Shown: positions 21,416 through 34,227 of the stretch, piece by piece
Layout of the letters: each line of letters begins with the position of its first letter
Position numbering within the stretch: the stretch's first letter is position 1
Assembly: GCA_963921825.1 (NCBI GenBank)
Contig: OY997593.1
Span: 45,399,111 to 45,463,110, forward strand
From: Erodium maritimum
Lineage: Eukaryota > Streptophyta > Magnoliopsida > Geraniales > Geraniaceae
Length of the DNA stretch: 64,000 nucleotides
Reading direction: 5' to 3'
Notes under the pieces: model-generated
Told to the model about the DNA's origin: nothing
What the model saw: the letters and a program-made list of their open reading frames with translations, nothing else
The model's database searches: none
Program-made: the position numbers and the translations under genes

Positions 21416-24237
21416 ATGGCTGGATTAGATGAGAACTATCCAGGTGCTATTGGCAGCAAAGTTGTTCCAGGTAATCGATCTAAATATGAACATCTCTTCT
21501 CTATTTAGTTGATGCAACAATGATAATCTTTATTAGTTGAATCCATAAGCTGAAAAAATGTCTCTCTTTCTTCCTTTTCCAAGGGGGGTTAGGCCCTGTT
21601 GGATTCGAGTTTGCTGCCTGTGTTGGGAAAAATCGGAGAGCATTGAGCAACATCAACCTGAATATAATCAGAGATCCTCCAAGGGCTGTCAACAAAAGAA
21701 GCTTATTGGAGTAATTTTCTTTAAACCCTATTGTCCATTTGATGAATGTTGAGAGATGCTGAAAAATGTTGGGGATTATAAATTTTGTAGCTTTATGTTG
21801 CTTTCATATGTAAACAAATGATGGGTCGAAGTTATTTGAATTGGTTCATTTAGGCTCACTAGCTACAAGTTTCCAGAAAATTTAAATCCTTAGACATGAG
21901 TTATTTGAATTGGTTCATTTAGGCTCACTACCTTAAATTTAAATCTTTCATGTTTACTATACTTATTTCTTTAAGGAAATATTGTTCAAGTGCATTGACT
22001 GGTTACTCTAAATCAGTAGTAGACAATATTCTTTTGTTCTTACAATGTTTGTATTATTATTAGTCCTTGTGCTAAATCTTTGGTATGGTGTTCATTGTAT
22101 ATGTTTGTTTAGGAAAAGTTGTGCTCCACTGGCTAGCAAGCAGCAATTTAAACCTGAGGTATGCTCAAATTATATACATGATTATTTAGTTATATTGAGT
22201 AGGTGTTAAGATTGTTCCCTTGTTTACTCATGTGATAGAGAACCGAGGAGCCTGTCCAAGCAGTGCCAAATCCAAGACAGTTTAAAGACTGTGCCATAGT
22301 AGACGTGGATGACGACTATGAGGCGTTTGGTGATACTGATGTACCAATGTTTGTCCAACACACAGAAGCATTGATGGAGGAGATTTACCGAATGGTATGG
22401 ATGCCCTTTATCTTTAACTTATACTACTGTGTTCTAAACAATTGTAGTAGCAAGAACTTCTGAGCAGAGCACCAACAATGTTCTGTTTTCTGCAGGAGGA
22501 GATTGAAATGGAAGATGTACCTGAAGAGCCAGTTTTAGACATAGACAGTTGTGATAAGAATAATCCACTCGCAGTTGTTGAGTATATTGATGATCTGTAC
22601 AAGTTCTACGTGAAATCTGAGGTAATAATAATCTCTGCTATAGCTTAGTTTGTTTTAATTGTAATGTTGTTTGACATACCTGTATCAATATGGTATTATA
22701 GTTTATTATTAGGGATGAATAATTGGATTGAAGTTATAAGGTGGGGCCTTCCTTCTCATATAAAAGGAGTGTCTCCTCCCATTAGTTGAGTCACACAAAA
22801 AAAACAAGAAACCTTCTTATTGAATTATGGTGTTCGTTTTATGGTCTGTATAGTAGGTACTATACGCTTTATATGTAATGAATTACATGTATCACGTATG
22901 GGTAATTTTGTCTAAGGAGATAGATATGGAAGTTTGTCATTTATGCTGGTGAAATTGTTTGCTTATTATTAAGAACTATATTGAAGCTAGATTGTCAAAC
23001 AAGATTTGGAGGTTATTACCTTGAACAACAGTTAAAGTACTAAACACTATAACTTATAACTATTCAATAGACGAAGAGCCATTACTTTTTGAAATGTATA
23101 CATAGAAATGAGCAACAAGCAAGTTGTTGGACCCAGAAAAGTTCTAGCTCTGTAACTAACCATTTGCTGCCACTTGGAATGTGTGCCTGCAGAATTCTAG
23201 CAGTGTCTCACCAAACTATATGGCGCAGCAATTTGATATTAATGAGAGGATGAGGGGTATTCTTATTGACTGGCTCATCGAGGTACATAAAGCATCGGCA
23301 TTTTGGAAAGAAACGAAATGTAGAATCGAGTCACTAACAAGTCTCTCGTATTTAACAGGTGCACTACAAGTTTGAACTGATGGACGAGACCTTATATCTT
23401 ACTGTGAATCTCATCGACAGATTCTTAGCAGTTAAACCAGTGGTAAGGAAGAAACTCCAGCTGGTTGGAGTGACAGCCATGCTTCTTGCATGCAAGTATG
23501 AAGAAGTTTCAGTTCCAGTTGTGGAAGATTTCATTCTGATTTCGGACAAGGCTTACGTCAGAGAAGAAGTTCTTGAAATGGTACATCAAGTTAGGATCTT
23601 TTCATTTTGTCGTCATGTAGTGAAGCCAAAAGCTGAATTGAATAATATGGTTACCTTTTCTAATGCCTGCAGGAGAAGTTGATTGTTAATACCCTGCAGT
23701 TTAATATGTCGGTTCCCACTCCTTATGTGTTTATGAGAAGGTTTCTAAAAGCTGCTCAGTCCAACGAGAAGGTTTGTGTCAAATTACTACTTCATGCATA
23801 TTACTTTGACGAGTTCTGATGTTAATGGTGTTGAATTCAGCTTGAGTTGCTGGCATTCTTTATGCTGGAGCTGTGCCTGGTTGAGTATGAGATGCTGAAG
23901 TACCCGTGTTCCTTGTTAGCGGCTGCAGCAGTTTATACAGCTCAATGTGCTCTTAGCGACACTAAGCAGTGGAGCAAGACTAGTGAGCAGTATACGGGTT
24001 ACTCAGAAGAAGAGCTTGTGTAAGTGGAATGATTTTATGTTTTAGTTGGGGAATGAGTTTGTAAAATAACGAGCTGTGTCTGGTGTGTGCAGGGAATGCT
24101 CAAGGCTGATGGTAGCATTTCATGAGAAGGTAGGAACGGGGAAGCTCACAGGAGTGTTCCGGAAATACAGTACATCCAAATTTGGTTATGCAGCAAAGCA
24201 CAGGCCTGCAAGCTTTCTATTGGAAGGGTGCTATTGA
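21416..24237 (+). CDS. CYCB2: B2-type mitotic cyclin
   Basis: Ten coding exons by GT-AG consensus: 21416-21470, 21584-21710, 22113-22158, 22239-22394, 22496-22621, 23193-23282, 23359-23580, 23673-23771, 23841-24019, 24093-24237. They total 1245 nt, 414 residues, normal for plant B cyclins. Near residues 36-44 is a destruction box (RRALSNIN), the signal for APC/C-mediated degradation at anaphase. The cyclin N fold (about 155-285) includes [22 protein letters not shown], with the MRxILIDW signature and the B-cyclin HxKF motif. The C-terminal fold runs to the stop ([18 protein letters not shown]). It activates CDK1/CDKB kinases at G2/M. All exon phases agree and no lesion is seen. The B2 call rests on the N-terminus (DENYPG...NRRALS) and the C-terminal FGYAAK..PA.FLL. 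Confidence 0.95.
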
Positions 24238-25318
24238 GCAACACAAGTTGCGCCCCCACTGAAGAACTTACCGAAATCGGTTTGTAAATATTACTTTACT
24301 GTCTTGGTTGTGTTCCAGTACAACTTGACCTGCAGTTTAAACCTTAGTAAGGTCAATCATTGAATATGAATCTTTATCCTACATGTGGAAATGTTTCTAA
24401 ATAGTTCTAATTTGGTGCCTCCTTTTGATCAAGTAATTTTTTGATTAAAAACTAAATTCATTTTACATACCCAGATATATTACTTGGCTTCCAAGTCATC
24501 TTAATATGTGTAGCGAGTTACTCTTGGTTTTAGGACTCCGTTTTAGGACTGAATTGATAACGGACAAAAAAAGCCATTCCTTTTTTTTTTTTTTTGATCA
24601 GCAAAGCATATTTAAATTAAACCTCTATCAAGAAGGAAGAGGAGTACAAGAAGAGAGTCTAGCTACAAACATTTGGTTTTCCGGGTGCATCTTCCACTCA
24701 ATTTTTTTTATTACCGAATGCAAATTTAAATTAAGTCTCTTCGGAGGAAGAAAATGAGTACATGAAATGGCCTAACTATAGACCAGTGAGTGAAACGAGC
24801 GCTGGCATATCCGCTCAGCCTCATGAATGTCCCAACAAGGGGAGTGACCTGATACATGAAAGAGCGTTACTATTCAAGGAACCTCGGCATCCCAACATGG
24901 GAATAAACCAGACAGTGAAAGTCTAATATCCAGATATTACAACCATGAAGCGCAAAAACAAGTAAAAAAAAAGGTCTTTAACCCGGATTTTTCAACCATA
25001 AAGCACAAGAGCCAACAGACGGACCACCAAAAGCAGCTAGAGCAGCTCCGCTACGATCAACACCAAGTAGGATTAAGAAGCGCGTCCCTCTTCTACTCCT
25101 CAATTGAGCCAACTCCACCGAAGATATTTTTCAACCAAATCGATGATATCTTTCTTGGTAAAATGCAAACAAATGCTTGCCAGCTCTAATGATCTGGTAG
25201 ATTGATTGCAAACAAAAATCATGTAATGTTTCTTCTTAGCTGCTCCTTCCTCTAAAATAAAATGCTTCTTTTGTACCGGTCTCTCTTTACTTGTGTGAGT
25301 TTTTCTTAGACCATCTCT
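24238..25318. other. Cyclin 3' UTR, then repeat-derived intergenic sequence
   Basis: 24238 to about 24420 is probable 3' UTR. From 24580 the plus strand has T runs followed by TTGATCAGCAAAGCATATTTAAATTAAA, then a second similar start near 24700 (TTTTTTTTATTACCGAATGCAAATTTAAATTAAG). These look like 3' ends of minus-strand non-LTR elements with poly-A tails, resembling 51766-52325. No ORF is supported. Confidence 0.5.
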
Positions 25319-25344
25319 AGTTATTAACAGATTTGTTGACTGGA

Positions 25345-25482
25345 GGGAAAACTCCAGAAAATGACTATCAATCGACTTCTCAATACAAATTATACCTATT
25401 GACTTTGTTACCGACCATTATACATAGTCTGCCAAAATAATTGTCAAAAAACATAAACTTCTGTCAAAAAAATCACGGCCCA
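25345..25482 (+). repeat. Left terminal inverted repeat of the MULE
   Basis: About 138 bp, matching the reverse complement of 33179-33315 with few changes (for example TTGACTTTGTTACCGACC against TTGAATTTGTTATCGACC). It ends near AAATCACGGCCC. Confidence 0.9.
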
Positions 25483-26305
25483 TTAGAAAAACTCCATGTG
25501 TCGCGCACGTGAGGAAGGATAAAAAATTAAATGGCCGAAATACCCTCAGTTTTCAGTATTTTAACACTTCATTCCTCTTCACCAAATGGGGTTGTAATCT
25601 CTCTTCATTGTTCTTCACGAAGTTATTTTCAGAGAAGAGGTTTAAGGTTTGAGGGTGAAGGGTGAAGGGTCTAAGGTCACTGGAAGAGGTTTAGGGTGAA
25701 GGAACGAAGGGCGGAGGAAAAGGGTTGGTGAAAGACGAAAGGATGAAGGCAATACTATTTGGGTCGGCTGAAGAAAAGGTTTCAATAGTAAGATTTCAAA
25801 ATCAATCACCTTTTCTCGTGCAAAATATGGAATCCCCAAACGTAAATACTGTAGGGTTACGTTCAAGGGTCAGATTGATGTCCTACATCTGTGTTCTTGA
25901 GTAAAACTGAAACCCTAAAAATAGTGTGTATTTGATTCGTCTTCCTTGTTATGGTATGTGGTCTAAAAAATAGTTGGAGGAATGTTATGGTTATCAAATA
26001 GCCGGCTTTGAACATCTCAAATTTGAAAATTTGTTGGAAGATGAACACTTGTTATGGTCTGTGTTGATTGGGAATTGACATTTAGGTAAATCTGTTTTGA
26101 AATGTGTTTTGCTTTTTCAAAATCCAATCGAAATTGTGTTTAGGTTTAATTCTAAGTGCTGAAACATTCTACATTAGGGCTTGCACATTAAGGCTTAGAA
26201 AATCGGTGGAAGAAAAAGCATTTTGTTAATTGTTCATATGTCACGCTGAATGCTCATATATGATTGACAATTTGTTGTAAGGACGTTGACTTTGGAAGCC
26301 AAAGA

Positions 26306-26576
26306 ATGGTGTTATGCTATTGTGGAGTTCAAGCTCCTATGCTCACATCATACTCAATAAATAATCTTGGTCATAGATTTTATAGATGTGGGAAATACAA
26401 TGTAAGGCATACACTTCATATTAAAGTATTGTATTATGTGTTTGGATTTGTCAATTTTGGTAACGGATGATATATAATGGTTGATGCAGGGGGAAAGAAG
26501 TTGCAAATTTTTCAAATGGGTTGATAAATTAGTTTTTGAGTTGTACGAAAGGATACGACATTGGAAGAAGCTCTAG
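26306..26576 (+). CDS. Small GRF-type zinc-finger protein carried in the MULE
   Basis: Two exons, 26306-26401 and 26490-26576, joined at AAT/GTAAGG and GATGCAG/GGG without phase change. They give about 60 residues. The sequence fits a GRF zinc finger: a CxC pair (LCYCG), a NNLGHRFYRCG segment, then SCKFFKWVD with the last Cys and the aromatic FFKW core, followed by a short charged tail. GRF fingers bind single-stranded nucleic acid in topoisomerase III-alpha, APE2 and NEIL3; in plants many small GRF proteins have no known role. An upstream exon is possible, because the open frame extends back to an AG at 26279-26280. The gene faces inward from the left inverted repeat, which may act as its promoter. 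It has no stop or frameshift, unlike the transposase. Confidence 0.65.
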
Positions 26577-28692
26577 AACATGAGAAAAGAAAGAATGAGA
26601 TAGGGGCCAACTGTTTTTCTAATTATGTTTGGTTTATGTGTGGTATTTTGTTTTATATGATAGTAAGAATGTTCTGATTAAGGATAGGAAGAATGTAGCA
26701 GGGAAGAAAGACATGTACCTTATGTAGAACACAAAATTTTTGTGTACTATTATGCACTGTAATACTTTAATTTATGTATTATGTAGAAGTTAATTTAAAG
26801 ATATGTTAATGAAGGAGTGTGTGTTTGCATAGTTTGTCTCCATTTGTGTTTTAAGAGCACATGATGCTTACAACTTACACACTATTTAACAGTACATAGA
26901 CTTTGATGAACCACATAATTGTCAAGTTAAACACATACACATAGATGAAGGAAAGTAATCATACAGAGGGTTTACGAAATAGACTAGTAGTGGTAGTGCT
27001 ACATTGAGATGAAACAATGTCTTTTTCATCTCCACTGTCTTCGACAACAGGTTCATGTTCTTCGAATTGTGGGGGAGAGGATGGAGGAGTTTTTTTGGAA
27101 GATTTCTCTTTTGGTTCATTTTTTGGTTGCCCTTTTGGTTCCCCATTTGGTTGGGCTGGCTTGCTCTGAACTTCACCATCAGATGGTTGGTCTTCATCGT
27201 CTAGGACACAGGCTTCAGTTGGGGTTGGTATTGTGCTGGCATTTCATCTGGGTATGGGTATTGCCAATCGGGCAACATTTCTTGGGGATGCATATATGTG
27301 GGTGTGGGAGGAGGACCGTAAGAGGGAGCTTTGTTCCATTGATATGTATGCTCGGAAGAGGAGTATCCACATCTTGCCTCTCATTCTAGGTACCTCCTTT
27401 CTGTCTCCTCCTCTGAAACTGTTCTCTTTACCATCCCTTTGTGTGGTCCTAAGAAAGTGCGGCACAAAGCTCTTTTATAGGCAAAAGTGTAAAGTAGACA
27501 CAAAACAAGGGAGGGAAAATAATTGAACCTGCATTCATAACATCACATGTGAACAGTCAAGCATTAGTCATTACAAAAGCTCCCGACTCTGTCAAGGGAG
27601 AGGGAATCATATTCCCATAGGGTTTGTCAAAAGTGTAATAGTTAAGGCATATGGTGTCTGCCACCATATACAACACAACTTGCAAGTTAGTGCAAAAGTT
27701 AATTGCCATTATGGCCTTACACCAACCACAAAATATCCACACATGTGACCCTCAACTCAAACCTAAATCCTAAGGCCGAGAATTGTTTCCTTGCTTCATT
27801 TTATCACTTTTCTTCAAAGGTTGGCTGGAAGTGGTTCCTACTACAGCTTCTCCTCTACTCGGTTTTGCATTTCCAGAAGCAGCTGCAAATCTTTGCTTTG
27901 CTGCAGCAAGCCATTTCTCAAATCTTTCTGCTGCTTGCAAAATAGACAACAAGGGTAAGGTATTCGAATTTTTGATTCGTCATACACAAATATAAATCTT
28001 ATGACAGTAACCATATATCTTTCCCTAATTCTATGTTACCATATAATATGTTTCCTTAATTGATTCCTAACACAAAACATACCGAAGTTGTAATTCTCAA
28101 TCTTCAATCTAGTTTATTATTGGATGCAAGACGGTAGAGGCCAAGTCAACATAAAATTAGTAACTTACCAAATGCTAGTCATATGTGCCATAAACTAGAT
28201 TTAATTGAGGAGCTTATACATGTAGTCATAAACTGAATTTATGTAGGTAAGTGAAAATGCATTAAAGCTTTATACTTTTATTTTCGCATTCATGATTATG
28301 AGAATCTCATTTGTTCAACAATCATTTTTTACACTAACTTTAAATGATACAAAATTAGATAATCCTAATCTAACACCAACTGAAAATCATACAGACATTG
28401 AACTCTATTATTTCTACTTTGAACTCAAATATTAACTTCCAAATAAATCAAACATGCAAACATAAATCGAACATTGAAATAAACTCAATTTTTAACTTTA
28501 AAATAACCTACATATATTAACCCTAACCTAAATGTATCATATTGTAAACCTAAATCAGATTTTAAGTTTTATGAATAAATCTATCACTAACTGAAAATTT
28601 CAGTTAACCTACCACTAACTGAAAATTTAACCTACCACTAGCAAAGTATTAGATGTATTAAATGTTTAGCAGATTATTGATAAGAAATACAC
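26577..28692. other. MULE interior, unclear; possible further minus-strand exons
   Basis: No full gene can be set. On the minus strand a frame at about 27215-26960 gives a low-complexity acidic and basic tail rich in P, E and K, ending SLFRKPSV before a stop. A separate stretch at 27953-27773 (AERFEKWLAAAKQRFAAASG...) is preceded by a TTTTGCAAG acceptor. The second could be a final exon of the transposase or of an unknown gene, but reading frames across a donor near 28695 do not join cleanly. 27958-28690 is AT-rich with nothing recognisable. Confidence 0.3.
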
Positions 28693-31600
28693 TTACCTTA
28701 CACTTTTCCACGATTCCTCTCCAACATTGTTGGTTGTTGTAGTCCTTGTGTCAGTCGCCTTTGCGATGCTTGTAATCGTTGGTTTTGCATAGCTTGTCTC
28801 CTTCGATATGAACGTAACCTTCTTCTTTGTTTTCTGAGGTCGATCCTTGGTGATTTTCAGTGGTGACTTTATGTATTGGTTGCTGCTTGCTAATTTTTGG
28901 AGTTGGCTAGAGGGCGCTTTTCTGGGAGATATCATCTTTCAAAGGCTTCTTCCGTGGGGTACGCTTCTTCTGTTTTCCTCGAGCTAGACCTCCAAAATTC
29001 GTCCCCAAGAAGTGTCATTAACTCCTCGACTTCTTTTACAATCTTGTCCTGATGCCTAGCAGCCTTCTCCACTTCAGCATAAAATGTTTGACTCGGGTCT
29101 TCGATTGCACCTCCTTGATCAACATTGATGTCCTCATCCACTCCAATGTTAGCATGTATAGGTGAATCTGCTCCAAAATCAGCATGAATATCAATCAGTC
29201 CTCCCTGGTCATCATATCCCCCAAAGTTTCCTTGGAAATCGTCATTTCCTCCAAGGTTTATGGGTATGTCATCGTCCATCCCAACCTCAACAGAATCCAC
29301 CCTACTGCCCTCATCGTCTCCACAATTGCCCATCATACTTGCAGCATCTCCAACAACATTAGATTCCCCATGACCTCTAATACCAGCCTCATCACCATCA
29401 GCTAGAGGGTTCACATCACCACGTTGCCTACTTTTCCACAGTTTAGTTAGAGCCCTAGCCTTCTCCAACCTAGCTCGACTGGCTGCCATTTTCCTATCAA
29501 GCAGTTCTGCAAGTTCAGCATCGCTCTTAGACCCTACACGATGTACAGGTTTCTTTATGGCTCCATCTCCTTTCCTACCCTTCTTCGTAGGCATTGGGTT
29601 CGACCCGTAGTCCTTCGTGGTGCAGCTACGGATGTTGTGTCCTACATTTCTACATCTGCTGCAACGAAGGACAAGACCTTTTCTTGTCTGAATGGTCTTG
29701 CGGGTGTGACCTTGGCTAGAATTTGGTTTCTCCATACAACTCTTCCTCCTTAATGTCCTTGGCCTTCCAGGATGCTTACGGACACAGGGAGGTAGTATAC
29801 GTTCATCTAGAGCAATAGTCATGCACCTATCTAACCCAACCAGAGGGTAAATCTGGCCTTCGTATGTAGTACGAAAAGCAGGTGTCAAGTAGTATGGGTT
29901 GACATATTGATATACCTCCTTCTTTGCCTTCATTAACGCTGTTTCATCATGCAAGCATGGAATGTCTGTCAATTGCCAGTCAAGACAGGTACAAGTTTCC
30001 TCGTAAATGTTAACTCCGTAGGTGTCCTTGTACATCTCAACCTCAAACAACACTGACCCACTCTGAACTACTTTGCACTTTTTCACTTTCGTTATTACCA
30101 TATCAAACCTATCTTTGATCCTAGGGCATATAAGAGCAGCATCACTTGTCACCAACTGTCTTTTTTTATTGAACCAGTCCATCAACTTCTGCCGGTAGAA
30201 CTCTAAAAAATTCAGGATTGGCATATCCATCCCCTTCCTATCCACGCATTAAAGGACTCACATATGTTATTAGTTTGCGCTCCACATTTGGCGGTAGTGT
30301 TGAAGTAGGCCTTACACCAATTATGGGTGGTCTTTCGAGCAACCACTCATATGCTCTCTCATTCATACCTATAAGCTCCTTCATACTACTCTCCAACAAT
30401 TCAGTTGAGGTGGCTCTAGAACATTTCCACAATTGTAATTTAAGGTCGTGAGACTTGAATAACTTGAACCAATTTTCATATAGGTGACGCATGCAGTGCC
30501 TATGTTCAACAGATGAGTGAGGGCTAAACACATCAATCAACCCCTGCATGATCATCAAATAAACACATTTGAGAACAGTTTACCTAACATAGTAATTTCC
30601 AAAATAAAATTGTTAACTTTCCTAACATAGCTAATTTCCAAACATAGCTAATTTCCTAACATACTAATTTTCCTAACATAGCTAATTTCCAAACTTTAAT
30701 TAATTTACCTAACATACTAATTTTCCTAACATAGCTAATTTCCAAACTCTAACTAATTTAATGAATGGAATGAAGACTCATAAATTACCAAAAAAGTTAT
30801 GAATTGGTTTACTAACCTTTTTCTTGTCTAACATGAAGACCCATCTCATCTCTTCGCCACTCCCAAAATCCTCGAAAAACTGCTCCATGAATCATGTTCA
30901 GGTTGCGACGGTTTCTTGCTCAACCATTGCCAGGGCAAGTGGGAACATACAATCGTTGGGGTCTCTTGCCACAGCTGCTAAAACTATGCCACCATGATAT
31001 GCTTTCATGTGACATCCATCAAGGCCTACAAACGTCCGACATCCTTTTATTAACCCTTCTTTTTGCGCTCCATATCGAATGTAAAGGCGCTTGAACCGAC
31101 GTCCACCATCTTCATCAGTGAGTATAGTGAACTTCGAATCCGGGTTGCTACTAAGCACCAACTCCCTATATTTTTCCAACATCCCATATTGAATCCCATC
31201 ATCTTCATTATGGATGTGATCAACAACGCGTACAATACTATAACACTTGCCCACCTCCACATCGACCCCAATGTCATTGAGAATGTCCTTGTTCAATTCA
31301 CCAACATCAACCTTCTTCTTATTTATGATGGCTTCATAATATTTGCAAAGTAGTGGAATAAAAGCTAGTTTAATTAACAATAAATTATGAATGTAAATTG
31401 AACTTATTAGTTAAATAATTGCATTATACAAACTTTTTACATGTATGCTAGAGACCGGACAGTAATATTTTGTCCTCCTTGCTCAGTCTGACATTTATGA
31501 TCAGGTCGGAAAGTCTTAATTGCATATATTTTGGTCTTCTTCACGAACCCACTCCATATATAAAATGTACACCATGGTTTGTCACAAGTAACCCTGATAC

Positions 31601-32138
31601 CGTCGAGATGTTGATTCCTAGTATAAGCGTAATTGAAACCCCTCTCCGCTGCGTAGTTCTGTAGGACTACCCGGTACCGTGCAACACTGATGAACCTATC
31701 ACCTAATCGCAGTTCAATATCTTTCAAGGAACTCCTTGTATCCCACATTCTTGTATCAACCATTTCTTCTTCAATCTTATCTTCACAAGCTGGGTCCTCA
31801 TCCATTTCTGGATCACAATTGTCTTTTATGTCATTGACAGATTTCGATGCTCCCTCCACGGCTGATGACGCATCCTCCTCAACTGATGATTCCTCCTCCT
31901 CTTCTGATGCTGGTTCATAATCTGAGTAAGACGATGACACACCAAAGTCTTCTACTACTGGACCAGCTACAAAATCCCCACCCTGATAATCTAAGTCTTC
32001 AGCTACAACATCATCGCATTCATCATTAATTAATTCCACATCTATCATCTGCTCATCGAACATCTCTGTCTAATCTATAAGCTCGTCATTTGATGGTTCG
32101 TCAATTAAAGTTCGACTTGGCCTTCTCTTCTTTTCCAT
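28693..32138 (-). pseudogene. mudrA-type transposase, decayed
   Basis: Segments in order on the minus strand: a start MEKKRRPSRTLIDEP at 32138, interrupted by TAG at 32072-32070; the MuDR N-terminal domain (GDRFISVARYRVVLQNYA..., GIRVTCDKPWCTFYIW) to 31437; a short intron near 31370-31440; the MULE catalytic region (FVGLDGCHMKAYHGGIVLAA) at 31380-30898; a clear intron 30816-30544; a C-terminal part with the SWIM zinc finger (CTCLDWQLTDIPCLH) and the CCHC knuckle CSRCRNVGHNIRSC at 30245-28932. Damage: the TAG above, two TGA codons six bases apart near 30890-30900, and a frameshift near 30330. The long acidic C-terminus after the knuckle (GGNDDFQGNFGGYDD...) is typical of plant MULE transposases. 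The enzyme is not functional as it stands. Confidence 0.85.
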
Positions 32139-33178
32139 CTATTAAAATGCATTTACAACATTAGCATCATATCCAGACACCATCCAAAATTTTCAATTAT
32201 ACAAAAAACAACAGTTACAAATGTAGCATTTACGTTACCCAAATAACAGTACTAGCATTTACATTACCCAAATAACAGTAGCTAAAATGCAGCATTTACA
32301 TCAGGTGCATATTACTCACAAACATTACATTTATCAATAAAAATTAAATCCCTACATCAACTAAGATCAAGTAAATTGAAATGTGTTTTTCTTTTTCAAA
32401 ATCCAATCCAAATTGTGTTTACGTTGAATTCAAAGTGTTTTGCTTTTTCAAACACAAGCCAAATTGTGTTTAGGTTCAATTTAAAGTGTTTTTCTTTTTC
32501 AAACACAAGCAACCCAAAGTAAGAAATTGAAATGTGTATGCACAAACTAAATAGAGCACACTGATCATACAAGCTCATCAATAAACCCTAAACGCCATTT
32601 TCAATTCCACATAACATACAAACCCTTTCTCAGTTCAAGCTCAGTTCAACCAAAAACCTAACAAGCTCAGTTCAACTAAAAACCTAATTTTTGTAAATGT
32701 AGAACTCAGCTCGCAAATCAAATCTACAACCTCCTCTGTAAAACCCCCATTTTCATTTCCAGAGAACTTTGTAACCCTTTTCACATCAGCCCAGAACCCT
32801 ATCTCGAGTAAACACACAGAGAACTTTGAAACCCTTTTCACATCAGCCCAAAACCCTAGCTCGAGTAAACATAAACGATTTTGGGGAAGCTGCTACCCAC
32901 AAACCCTAACCTTTTCAATATACTCAATAACTTTTCCAAAATACTCAATACATCAAATAAAAGTTAGAAGAAGTTCTTACCTCACTATTGTTGCAGGTTC
33001 TGATGTCTGCTTCGCGATGGATCGGCCGTCAGATGGTTTATGGACACAAAGACGATGAACGGAACAAGGAGAGAAGTCGAGAGGACACGGATTGTCTGAA
33101 ACTGAAGAGGCTTTGGGTCTTAAAATGACTTAAGTCCAAAAATGAGGGTATTTGGGTCATTACACTTGCTCAGTTAAC

Positions 33179-33315
33179 GGGCCGTGATTTTTTTGACAGA
33201 ATTTTATGTTTTTTGACAATTATTTTGGCAAACTATGTATAATGGTCGATAACAAATTCAATAGGTATAATTTGTACTGAGAAGTCGATTGATAGTCATT
33301 TTCTGGAGTTTTCCC
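33179..33315 (-). repeat. Right terminal inverted repeat of the MULE
   Basis: About 137 bp, the inverted partner of 25345-25482, next to TTGACTGAA at 33316-33324. Confidence 0.9.
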
Positions 33316-33539
33316 TTGACTGAAAGAAGAGATTGATAGAATAAAAAAGTTAATAAATTTGTTTCTCCTCTTTTAGTTAGATTGAAAGAATTTCATTTTA
33401 ATGCTATATTTTTTTTTGTTAGCTGATAACATAAAATAAAATGAAATTTAAATGTACATAAATTAAATGGAAATGAAATTTCATTAGAAATATTTAAAAT
33501 GCTAACATAATAATCGAAATAAATTAGAATGAAAGATAA

Positions 33540-33957
33540 TTATGTGTCGTCAAACTTATTCCAAATATGTTCGATGAGGTCTGTTTTTAATGCATGATGT
33601 GCACGTTGATCATGCATCGTTTTGGTGTTTTCTACTATGACATTGGCCGAGACAAAACCTCTTTGCATGAATGTTGGTTCGTTTGACTCACCCCCATCTA
33701 TTTGTTCAGTGTAGTCATCATACGTATGACGTTCTTCCTTAACAATCATATTGTGCATGATAACAAATGCATTCATGACTAAACCGAGGGAAGATGGTTT
33801 TCATATTCGACTCGAAGTGATAATATGAACCTGATATTGGAGGACCCAAAATGCTCGTTCCACGTCCTTCCTGCATCGGAATCGCTCGCCATTTCGTACA
33901 AAAATACAGAGAATACAAGATTTTGGGTTTAGAAGAGTTGGGAATGAAAGGTGTCAT
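33540..33957 (-). pseudogene. PIF/Harbinger transposase C-terminal fragment
   Basis: The minus-strand frame starts MNAFVIMHNMIVKEER, the conserved C-terminal motif of plant Harbinger nucleases, and ends DLIEHIWNKF. A frame at 33957-33739 covers the segment just upstream, where the frame is broken. The N-terminal part of the enzyme is absent. It belongs to the element split by the MULE. Confidence 0.75.
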
Positions 33958-34227
33958 TATTTTATGCTATACATCTGAAATTATACAAAATTTAGGTCAA
34001 TTTTAGCAAGTAATTTTGTTTTCTTCAAAATAAAAAATTATTTATTCAATGGTCAACTATTGGTCAATAAGCATATAGTTGTTGGTGCGGGTAAATACAG
34101 TTGTCGATTAGCTTACCAACGTTGTTATCCATCAGCGCTTATCCGCCAACTATCTGTCGGCGTTTCCCTTCTTTTCGTCAACATTTCGGCTCCGTCAGCG
34201 ATACGCTGCCGATGTGAGATGCTCTTA

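Larger units (their letters stand above)
25345..33315 (-). mobile_element. Mutator-like element (MULE), about 8 kb, with mudrA and a GRF gene
   Basis: 7971 bp, bounded by long inverted repeats that begin GGGAAAACTCCAGAAAATGA (left, 25345-25482; right, complement of 33315-33179). The flanking duplications TTGACTGGA and TTGACTGAA match at 8 of 9 bases, the 9-bp size expected of Mutator. Inside are a decayed mudrA-type transposase on the minus strand and a small spliced GRF zinc-finger gene on the plus strand near the left end. No other recognisable cargo was found. Confidence 0.88.
25319..34224. mobile_element. PIF/Harbinger element split by a Mutator-like element
   Basis: Inferred from a TTA target triplet at 25316-25318 and another at 34225-34227. 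The left end is GACCATCTCTAG and the right end reads GAGCATCTCACA in reverse. A Harbinger transposase C-terminus lies at 33540-33776 (minus). The Mutator-like element at 25345-33315 inserted only 26 bases from the left end. The terminal repeats are short and imperfect, so limits are tentative. Confidence 0.5.

Noticed and set aside
30594-30760. Possible CRISPR-like array
   Set aside because: The repeats are short, AT-rich, irregular and lie within a plant transposase intron.
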